This document shows positions 1 to 5,242 of a stretch of 8,166 bases of DNA, piece by piece. Made by a program: the position numbers and the translations under genes. A model generated the notes under the pieces. That model was not told where the DNA came from. It was given only the letters and a program-made list of their open reading frames with translations, and ran no database searches. Numbering within the stretch: position 1 is the first letter of the stretch; the number at the start of each line of letters is the position of its first letter. The stretch covers positions 1 through 8,166 of the forward strand of contig UQZA01000056.1 in assembly GCA_900545515.1 (NCBI GenBank), written 5' to 3'. The stretch comes from an uncultured Eubacteriales bacterium (GTDB taxonomy: Bacteria > Bacillota > Clostridia > Oscillospirales > Oscillospiraceae).

Positions 1-181
1 CTACTGGAGATTCCCGTACCTGTTTGTATGGGATAATTCTGGGGAGAGTTTAGGTAAAAATGAAAAATAGCGGGAGAAAACATGGAAAGCCTGGCCTTCT
101 TCCCCTTTTCAAAAAACAGAGCACTCAGCTGGAATCAAAGAGGACTTTTTGGGAGAGAATGGAATGCATGGCAAAAAATAC
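1..181. other. Upstream stretch without a supported gene
   Basis: No start codon with a ribosome binding site and no recognisable protein appears here on either strand. One + strand frame is open from base 2 to a TAG at 68-70 (about 22 codons, beginning YWRFPYLFVW). It could be the last codons of a gene lying outside the window, but it is too short to tell. The AT-rich remainder up to the promoter at 182 shows no convincing terminator. Confidence 0.4.
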
Positions 182-210
182 TTGCACAGTGACGATTCCT
201 GTGTTAAGAT
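182..210 (+). promoter_or_regulatory. Sigma-A-type promoter of the metal exporter gene
   Basis: A TTGCAC -35 box (182-187) is followed by a 17-nt spacer and a TAAGAT -10 box (205-210). Transcription would start near 217-218, giving a leader of about 160 nt before the ATG at 378. The boxes match consensus at four of six and four of six positions, so this is a good but not perfect promoter. Confidence 0.55.
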
Positions 211-217
211 AGCTTCA

Positions 218-377
218 AACTTGACTGAGTGTGATGTCTTGTGAGCCTGCAGAGTCCCTGCGCCGGCGGGCTGACGAATTGCGGGTTCTCCTGGCTGCAG
301 CTGTGCCCCGCCCTTTGGGCAGGGCTTTTATTTTTGTTTTGGCTTTTCTGCAGAACCCGGCGAAAAGGAGATATACT
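218..377 (+). promoter_or_regulatory. Structured 5' leader, candidate attenuator or riboswitch, of the exporter gene
   Basis: The leader contains a terminator (305-336) and a competing pairing. GGCGGG at 265-270 can pair perfectly with CCCGCC at 307-312, which is the 5' arm of the terminator. The same GGCGGG can instead close a small hairpin with CCTGC at 257-261. A third long-range pairing joins CGGGTTCT (282-289) to AGAACCCG (352-359), across the terminator and just ahead of the ribosome binding site. The palindrome CTGCAG occurs three times (247, 295 and 348). These mutually exclusive folds look like transcription attenuation. I compared it by eye with the manganese (yybP-ykoY), NiCo (czcD), fluoride, guanidine and T-box consensus elements and found no match. 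A metal ligand is only an inference from the downstream gene. Confidence 0.5.
305..336 (+). terminator. Intrinsic terminator inside the exporter leader
   Basis: Arms 305-313 and 317-325 form a GC-rich stem with one C-A mismatch and a TTT loop. The run TTTTATTTTT follows directly. It ends 42 nt before the exporter start codon and downstream of that gene's own promoter, so it should act as a regulated stop rather than as the end of an upstream operon. It could also terminate any transcript entering from the left. Confidence 0.7.
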
Positions 378-1226
378 ATGGTTGACGCTCTGCTGGATGC
401 GCTGGTGGATACCGGCAAGCTCCTGCCGATTTTGTTTTTGACTTATTTGCTCATGGAATATCTGGAGCACCACGCTGGCGGGGGGATCAGCCGCTGCCTC
501 CAGCGTTCCCGGGGGGCGGGACCTGCGCTGGGTGCGGCGCTGGGATTGGTGCCTCAGTGCGGCTTCTCCGGCGCCGCCTCCAGCTTGTATGCGGCGGGGA
601 CCATTACCATGGGAACGCTCTTGTCCGTGTTCCTGGCTACCTCCGATGAGATGCTGCCCATTTTACTGTCGGCACAGGTGCCCCTTCCTACGGTGGGGGC
701 CATTTTGGGCCTGAAATTTCTGGCTGGTGCGGCTGTGGGCTTTGCCGTGGACGCTGTGCTTCGCCTCCAGCACCACCAGAGGGAACCGGATATCCACGGG
801 TTTTGCCAGCAGGAACACTGCTCCTGTGAGGGCGGGATCTTTCGTTCTGCCCTGCGGCATACGGTGAAAATTGTGATTTTGATTTTTGCTGTGACCCTTC
901 TTTTGAACCTGGCTTTCCTGTGGTTGCCTCATCAGAAGCTGCAGGTGGTATGGAATATCCCTGTGGTGGGGGAGGTGGTTGCCGCGTTTTTGGGCCTCTT
1001 TCCCAATTGCGCGGCTTCGGTTCTGCTGACAAACCTGTACGTCCAGGGGATTATGGGACTGGGCCCTATGCTGTCGGGGCTCATGGTCAATGCCGGTGTG
1101 GGTCTGCTGGTTTTGTTCCGGGTGAGCCGGAACCGGAAGGAGAATTGGACGGTGGTGGGGCTTTTACTTCTGTCCGGTATCCTACTGGGAAGCGTTTTCG
1201 GCCTGCTTTTCGGCGAAATTTTGTGA
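378..1226 (+). CDS. Putative heavy-metal/manganese exporter (ArsP_2-like membrane protein)
   Basis: This 282-residue integral membrane protein matches, by recognition of its motifs, the family annotated as putative manganese transporter or putative 10TM heavy-metal exporter. It has an internal duplication. The first half carries GLVPQCGFSGAASSLYAAG (about residues 56-74) and the second half the related GLFPNCAASVLLTNLYVQG (206-224). Each lies in a hydrophobic region followed by a small-residue helix. A hydrophilic loop (about 131-153) is rich in His and Cys, with HH at 132-133 and CQQEHCSCEGG at 143-153, a plausible metal-binding or sensing site. The start at 378 is chosen because AAGGAG (365-370) sits 7 nt upstream; upstream in-frame ATGs lie in the structured leader and lack such a site. 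The gene stands alone behind its own promoter and attenuator-like leader. The exported metal is not shown by the sequence. Confidence 0.8.
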   Translation: MVDALLDALVDTGKLLPILFLTYLLMEYLEHHAGGGISRCLQRSRGAGPALGAALGLVPQCGFSGAASSLYAAGTITMGTLLSVFLATSDEMLPILLSAQVPLPTVGAILGLKFLAGAAVGFAVDAVLRLQHHQREPDIHGFCQQEHCSCEGGIFRSALRHTVKIVILIFAVTLLLNLAFLWLPHQKLQVVWNIPVVGEVVAAFLGLFPNCAASVLLTNLYVQGIMGLGPMLSGLMVNAGVGLLVLFRVSRNRKENWTVVGLLLLSGILLGSVFGLLFGEIL

Positions 1227-1271
1227 GACTTTGAAGCATTTTTGAAGTTTTCTTGAAAAAAAGGGTTTTGG

Positions 1272-1300
1272 TTGCTTTTTATCCCGTTTTCTGCTACAAT
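1272..1300 (+). promoter_or_regulatory. Promoter of the nahK-ROK-nagA cluster
   Basis: A TTGCTT -35 box (1272-1277), a 17-nt spacer and a TACAAT -10 box (1295-1300) form a good sigma-A promoter. The TGC just before the -10 adds an extended -10 element. Transcription should begin near 1307, about 106 nt before the nahK ATG. No strong terminator separates it from the exporter gene. The only hairpin there (1239-1260) is AT-only and weak, so some read-through from the exporter is possible. Confidence 0.65.
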
Positions 1301-1306
1301 GCAGGG

Positions 1307-1412
1307 AAAGTATGCAAGGGTAGAACCTGCCACTTCCGGCGGGCATACCATGGGATAACCTGAATATTACCGGCGGCGCAGTCTGCCCGCCCGCTAGCTT
1401 TTGGAGGTTTTT
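1307..1412 (+). promoter_or_regulatory. Folded 5' leader of nahK
   Basis: An inner hairpin pairs CCTGCC (1326-1331) with GGCGGG (1338-1343), and an outer stem pairs GTATGC (1310-1315) with GCATAC (1343-1348). A second hairpin pairs GGCGG plus GCA (about 1372-1379) with TGC plus CCGCC (about 1384-1391), with one bulged C, and lies just upstream of the ribosome binding site GGAGG (1403-1407). GCGGGC (1339-1344) can alternatively pair with GCCCGC (1385-1390), so two folds compete. There is no T-run, so any control would more likely act on translation or on a bound protein than on termination. I recognise no known riboswitch class. Confidence 0.35.
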
Positions 1413-2483
1413 ATGGAAAATGCTGTCTTTGCGTTTCAGCTTGAGGGCACGCCTGTTGAATGCAAGGTCTTTGGCCACGGACACATCAATTTCACCCTGC
1501 GGGTCAAAACCGACACGGGAGCCGAATATGTGCTCCAACGAATCAACCAGTACGTTTTTAAGGACCCGGTTCGCCTCATGGCCAATGTGGGAGCCGTAAC
1601 TGCTTACCTGAAGGAACGGGTCAGCGACCCCCGGGCGGCGCTCCATTTTCTTCCTGCGAAGGATGGAAAGTTCTACCATGTGGATGAGAAGGGGCAGTAT
1701 TGGCGGATGTATGACTTCGTAGGTGGATTCTGCCTGGACGCGCCGGAATCCGATGAGGATTTTTACCAGAGCGCCTTGGCTTTTGGCCGGTTTCAGGAGA
1801 TGCTCTCCCAATTTCCGGCGGAGACCCTGTATGAGACGATCCCAGAGTTCCACAATACCATTTATCGCTATGGGACCTTCCGGGAGACGCTGGCGGCCGA
1901 TCCCTGCGGCCGCGCTGCCGGTGTGCGGCAGGACATCGACTTCATCCTCCGGCGGGAGGAGAGCGCCGGCGTGCTCCAGCGGATGCGGGAGTCTGGGGAG
2001 CTGCCTTTGCGGGTGACCCACAACGACACCAAGCTCAACAATGTCCTTTTGGATAAAAAGACCCGGAAATCCCTGTGCGTGCTGGATCTGGACACGGTGA
2101 TGCCCGGCCTGTCCCTCTATGACTTTGGAGATTCCATTCGCTTCGGCGCCGCTACAGCTGCGGAGGATGAGGCGGATCTCAGCAAAATGGGGCTGGATCT
2201 GCACCTCTTTGAAATTTACACCAAGGGCTATATGGAGGCTTGCCCCTCTCTGACCTCGAAGGAAATTGAAATGCTTCCCACCGGAGCCAGAATTCTGACC
2301 CTGGAGCTTGCCATGCGCTTCCTCACGGATTATTTGGATGGAGACCGGTATTTTAAGGCTGCTTACCCCGAGCACAACCTGGTCCGGGCCCGGGCCCAGA
2401 TGAAGCTGGTGGCGGACATGGAAGAGAAATGGGACGAAATGAAGCGGATTGTGGACCGTGTTCAGTCGCAGGTCCGGTCGTGA
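1413..2483 (+). CDS. nahK: N-acetylhexosamine 1-kinase (NahK/LnpB-like phosphotransferase)
   Basis: This 356-residue cytoplasmic kinase has the aminoglycoside phosphotransferase fold. It closely resembles bifidobacterial NahK, which phosphorylates GlcNAc or GalNAc at C1 in the lacto-N-biose/galacto-N-biose pathway. Length is near the roughly 359 residues of that enzyme. The catalytic loop VTHNDTKLNN (201-210) supplies D205 and N210, and the metal-binding LDLDT (224-228) follows. Other family-typical stretches are YDFGDSIRFGAATA (236-249) and YPEHNLVRAR (318-327). The N-terminal GHGHINFTL (21-29) fits the glycine-containing nucleotide loop. GGAGG (1403-1407) lies 5 nt from the ATG at 1413. An in-frame TTG at 1401 would overlap this site and is rejected. 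The gene is first in a cluster, 22 nt ahead of the ROK gene. No phosphorylase, epimerase or sugar transporter gene is in view, so the pathway may be completed elsewhere. Its exact substrate preference is inferred. Confidence 0.88.
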   Translation: MENAVFAFQLEGTPVECKVFGHGHINFTLRVKTDTGAEYVLQRINQYVFKDPVRLMANVGAVTAYLKERVSDPRAALHFLPAKDGKFYHVDEKGQYWRMYDFVGGFCLDAPESDEDFYQSALAFGRFQEMLSQFPAETLYETIPEFHNTIYRYGTFRETLAADPCGRAAGVRQDIDFILRREESAGVLQRMRESGELPLRVTHNDTKLNNVLLDKKTRKSLCVLDLDTVMPGLSLYDFGDSIRFGAATAAEDEADLSKMGLDLHLFEIYTKGYMEACPSLTSKEIEMLPTGARILTLELAMRFLTDYLDGDRYFKAAYPEHNLVRARAQMKLVADMEEKWDEMKRIVDRVQSQVRS

Positions 2484-2505
2484 TCATGAATAGGAGGAAT
2501 TTGGA

Positions 2506-3888
2506 ATGGAGTACTTAGGTGTTCGCTATGAAGCAAAGCATCTGCCTGAGTTGGATCCTCAGTTTGTTCCCTTTGGCGTTTGGATGAATGCCTACCGGGT
2601 GGGTGCGGAGATGCCCCTGGCCATTGCTGTGGAGCGGGATCAGGGCCACATTTCTGTGCACCGCACGAAGATCCACGGAACACCCCAAATGGCACAGGCG
2701 GATTACCGTTATGTAGAGCGGTTTGTGAAGTTTCTTTTGTGGTCTGTGGGTGGCTTCCGGATTTACATCTGCGGCTGCAGCCCGTTGGCACAGCGGCTGA
2801 AATCGGCCTATACCCTCACGGGAGAGCGAAAATTTGACGCCCAGTTTATGCAGGACGTCTACGAGGTCCCCATGGAGGTGGTGGATCTGCCCCTGGAGCA
2901 GTGTCCCAAGGCCAACGAAACGGCCCGGCCCATTGGCGGCCATCTGGAAGGGTGCCGCATCGGCTTTGACGCCGGTGGCTCCGACCGTAAGGTCTCCGCC
3001 GTGGTGGATGGTCAGACGGTGTACTCGGAAGAGGTGGTTTGGCACCCCAAGACCCAGGAGGACCCGCAGTATCATTTTGACGGCATTGTGGAAGCCTTCC
3101 GCACCGCTGCTTCCAAGATGCCCCGGGTGGATGCCATTGGCGTGTCCTCAGCCGGCGTGTTCATTGGCAATGCACCCATGGTTTCGTCCCTCTTCATCAA
3201 AGTCCCCCGGGAAAAGCGGGAGCTGGTGAAGACCATCTATGACCGGGCGGCCCGGGAGCTGGGAGATGTGCCCATTGTAGTGGCCAATGACGGCGATGTG
3301 ACGGCTCTGGCTGGGGCCATGGGCTTGGAGTGCGGCTCTGTCATGGGCATGGCCATGGGCACCTCAGAGGCTGTGGGCTATGTGGACCGGGATGGTAATG
3401 TCCTGGGCTGGCTCAATGAGCTGGCCTTTGCGCCGGTGGATCTGAATGAGGAGGCCATGGCTGACGAGTGGTCCACGGACCGGGGTGTGGGTTGTAAGTA
3501 TTTCTCCCAGGATGCGGTCATCAAGCTGGCTCCCCAGGCCGGTATCCAGTTGGATGAGGGCCTCACACCGGCGGAGAAGCTGAAGGTAATCCAGGGCCTC
3601 ATGGAGCAGGACGATGCCCGAGCAGTGGCTATTTACGATTCCATTGGTGCATATTTGGCTTACACGGTGGTACTTTATAGCCAGTTCTATGAGCTGCGCC
3701 ACCTCATTGTCTTGGGCCGGGTCATGTCCGGCAAGGGTGGCAACCGGATTTTGGAGCGATGCCAGGAAATTTTGGGGGCGGAATATCCCCAGCTGGCGGA
3801 GTCCATTCGCGTGATGCTGCCGGATGAGAAGACCCGTCGGGTGGGCCAATCTGTGGCTGCTGCCAGCTTGCCGGAGCTTCAGAAGTAA
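2506..3888 (+). CDS. ROK-family sugar kinase-like protein with N-terminal extension
   Basis: The 460-residue product has a ROK (actin/hexokinase fold) domain from about residue 151 to the end. Visible motifs are the phosphate-1 loop GFDAGGSDRK (153-162), a helix-preceding VDAIGVSSAGVF (208-219), the presumed catalytic ND pair in VVANDGDVTALAG (258-270, D262), the phosphate-2 loop GMAMGTSEA (281-289) and the adenosine-region LGRVMSGKGG (403-412). The usual ROK zinc motif CxCGxxGCxE is absent. The first 150 residues are additional to a normal ROK kinase of about 300 residues. They contain strand-helix-strand patterns (LAIAVERD, then FRIYICGC at 84-91) that could be a degenerate half-fold. Its AGGAGG (2492-2497) is 8 nt from the ATG, and the gene lies 22 nt after nahK, so the two are cotranscribed. 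A GlcNAc or related hexosamine kinase that feeds NagA is the natural guess, but regulatory or non-catalytic roles are known among ROK proteins. Confidence 0.78.
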   Translation: MEYLGVRYEAKHLPELDPQFVPFGVWMNAYRVGAEMPLAIAVERDQGHISVHRTKIHGTPQMAQADYRYVERFVKFLLWSVGGFRIYICGCSPLAQRLKSAYTLTGERKFDAQFMQDVYEVPMEVVDLPLEQCPKANETARPIGGHLEGCRIGFDAGGSDRKVSAVVDGQTVYSEEVVWHPKTQEDPQYHFDGIVEAFRTAASKMPRVDAIGVSSAGVFIGNAPMVSSLFIKVPREKRELVKTIYDRAARELGDVPIVVANDGDVTALAGAMGLECGSVMGMAMGTSEAVGYVDRDGNVLGWLNELAFAPVDLNEEAMADEWSTDRGVGCKYFSQDAVIKLAPQAGIQLDEGLTPAEKLKVIQGLMEQDDARAVAIYDSIGAYLAYTVVLYSQFYELRHLIVLGRVMSGKGGNRILERCQEILGAEYPQLAESIRVMLPDEKTRRVGQSVAAASLPELQK

Positions 3889-3924
3889 GAAACAAAGGAC
3901 GTGTGAGCGGCCTGAAAGATAGGG

Positions 3925-3962
3925 AAGGGCACGCTGTTTATTTCCTGCAGCGCGCCCTTTTT
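3925..3962 (+). terminator. Terminator-like hairpin between the ROK gene and nagA
   Basis: AAGGGC (3925-3930) pairs with GCCCTT (3954-3959) and CGCTG (3932-3936) with CAGCG (3948-3952). One A-C mismatch separates the two parts, and an 11-nt loop joins the arms. The run TTTTT (3958-3962) follows the stem. It is placed after the ROK stop codon and immediately before the nagA ribosome binding site. No promoter follows it, so nagA must be read through it. It may therefore act as a partial terminator that lowers nagA expression, or protect the 3' end of the upstream message. Confidence 0.65.
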
Positions 3963-3980
3963 CATGAGAGGAGCGATATG

Positions 3981-5108
3981 ATGTATTATAAAAATGCTAA
4001 GATTTATACCCAGGATTTTCGCTTTCAAGCAGGTGCTTTTTCTGTGGAAAACGGCCGATTTGCTGAGATTCTGCCGGAATCCGTTCCGGCAGACGCAGTG
4101 GACCTGCAAGGGGCCTACGTGATTCCGGGCCTGGTGGATGTACACAACCATGGCAACTCCGGCCGGGACTTTTCCGATGGGGATTACGAGGGCCTCAAGA
4201 CCATGGCTGCCTACCTGGGCCGCTGTGGCGTTACCTCTTTTGCCCCCGCTTCCATGACCCTTCCTTATGATGTGCTGGCCAAGGCTTTCGCCACGGCAAA
4301 GCGGCTGAAGGAGGAAGCGCCTGCAGGCCTGTCCCGACTGATGGGGATTCAGATGGAGGGCCCCTTTTTCTCTGAGAAGAAAAAAGGAGCACAAAACGGC
4401 GCTTACTTGCGTGATCCCGATTTTGAGGCGTTCCAGGCCTTGGAGGAAGGGTGTGGTGGCCTCATCCGCATTGTGGATGTGGCTCCGGAGCTTCCGGGCT
4501 CTGTGGAGTTCATTGAGAGGGCCAAAACCCTGTGCACCGTCTCTGTGGCTCACACTGACGCAAATTATGAGGAAGCCAAGGCTGCCTTTGACGCTGGGGC
4601 TACCCATGTGACCCATCTGTATAATGCCATGCCCGGCATTCATCACCGCAAGCCCGGTGTGATTCCGGCGGCGGCAGAGAATGATGCGGTGCGGGCGGAG
4701 CTCATTTGTGACGGCCTCCATGTTCACCCGGCTTCTGTCCGGCTGGCCTTCCGCATGTTCGGCGCGCACCGGATGGTTCTGATTTCCGATGCTCTCCGGT
4801 GCTGTGGTATGCCTGATGGGGAGTATGAGCTGGGTGGCCAGCAGGTTTTCCTGTCTGGCGGTGTGGCCCGGCTGGCTGACGGCACCATTGCCGGCTCTGC
4901 CACCAACCTGTTTGACTGCATGACCCGGGCCATTTCCTTTGGCATTGCCCCGGAGGACGCCATTCGCGCCGCCTCCTGGAACCCGGCCTGCGCCCTGGGG
5001 ACCCAGGACGAGGTGGGCTCCATTGCCCCGGGGAAATGGGCAGATTTTGTGGTCTGCGGTCCGGACTTTACCCGGAAACAGGTGCTGATCGGTGGCCAGC
5101 CTCTGTAA
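3981..5108 (+). CDS. nagA: N-acetylglucosamine-6-phosphate deacetylase
   Basis: This 375-residue cytoplasmic amidohydrolase removes the acetyl group from GlcNAc-6-phosphate, giving glucosamine-6-phosphate and acetate. Length is normal for NagA. The metal and active-site residues are all visible: HNH in GLVDVHNHGN (H55, H57), E126 in MEGPFF, H191 in VAHTDA, H212 in THLYNAM and the catalytic D270 in LISDAL. A C-terminal GSIAPGKWADFVV (347-359) closes the family's composite beta-sandwich. Two adjacent ATGs exist. The second (3981) is 7 nt from AGGAG (3969-3973) and is preferred; the first (3978) is only 4 nt away and would add one Met. The gene follows the ROK gene by 92 nt, across a terminator-like hairpin. 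Together with NahK it points to catabolism of amino sugars from host or cell-wall glycans. No nagB deaminase is in the window. Confidence 0.92.
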   Translation: MYYKNAKIYTQDFRFQAGAFSVENGRFAEILPESVPADAVDLQGAYVIPGLVDVHNHGNSGRDFSDGDYEGLKTMAAYLGRCGVTSFAPASMTLPYDVLAKAFATAKRLKEEAPAGLSRLMGIQMEGPFFSEKKKGAQNGAYLRDPDFEAFQALEEGCGGLIRIVDVAPELPGSVEFIERAKTLCTVSVAHTDANYEEAKAAFDAGATHVTHLYNAMPGIHHRKPGVIPAAAENDAVRAELICDGLHVHPASVRLAFRMFGAHRMVLISDALRCCGMPDGEYELGGQQVFLSGGVARLADGTIAGSATNLFDCMTRAISFGIAPEDAIRAASWNPACALGTQDEVGSIAPGKWADFVVCGPDFTRKQVLIGGQPL

Positions 5109-5120
5109 AACCTGAATTCG

Positions 5121-5217
5121 GTCCCACAGGCTGTGTCATGGAACCTCTCGTGCCGTCCGTTACGTTAGGTGAAGGATGGCACGAGGTGTTTTTGCCCGGA
5201 CCGGGTGGGACTTCCCA
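5121..5217 (+). promoter_or_regulatory. Complex possible RNA fold between nagA and the MATE gene
   Basis: GTCCCAC (5121-5127) can pair perfectly with GTGGGAC (5205-5211), enclosing three smaller hairpins: CACA/TGTG (5125-5128 with 5132-5135, which overlaps the outer stem), the long terminator stem (5147-5185) and CCCG/CGGG (5195-5198 with 5202-5205). The 3' half of the outer stem can instead form TGGG/CCCA (5206-5209 with 5214-5217). Such mutually exclusive pairings ahead of a transporter gene are suggestive of a regulatory leader. No clear promoter is seen in the interval, however, and I recognise no known RNA class. A dispersed palindromic intergenic repeat is an alternative. Confidence 0.35.
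5147..5193 (+). terminator. Intrinsic terminator after nagA
   Basis: CTCGTGCCGTCC (5147-5158) pairs with GGATGGCACGAG (5174-5185) over 12 bp, including one G-U pair, with a 15-nt loop. After GTG comes TTTTT (5189-5193). This very stable stem 38 nt after the nagA stop codon most simply ends the amino-sugar transcript. The U-run is short and begins 3 nt after the stem, so termination may be incomplete. Confidence 0.65.
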
Positions 5218-5242
5218 AGATTTTGATGACATTGAGGATGTT

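Noticed and set aside
231..377. Upstream extension of the exporter frame to an ATG at 231
   Set aside because: It runs through the structured leader and terminator, has no ribosome binding site, and would put polar sequence before TM1. The ATG at 378 has AAGGAG 7 nt upstream.
1239..1260. AT-only hairpin after the exporter gene as a terminator
   Set aside because: The stem is TTTTT/AAAAA plus AAG/CTT around a G-G mismatch, too weak for a terminator, and it is followed by AAAGGG rather than a T-run.
1401..1412. TTG start at 1401 for nahK
   Set aside because: This codon overlaps the GGAGG that serves the ATG at 1413, and it has no site of its own.
1182..2375. Long open frame on the - strand (397 codons) opposite nahK
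   Set aside because: The protein is rich in Arg/His/Gln with no recognisable motif and mirrors a well-supported kinase gene. Long antisense frames are expected in GC-rich codon usage.
5036..5242. MATE frame extended upstream into nagA
   Set aside because: The extension overlaps nagA, spans the terminator hairpin and adds about 69 residues not typical of MATE proteins. The ATG at 5243 has a nearby GAGG and starts just before TM1.
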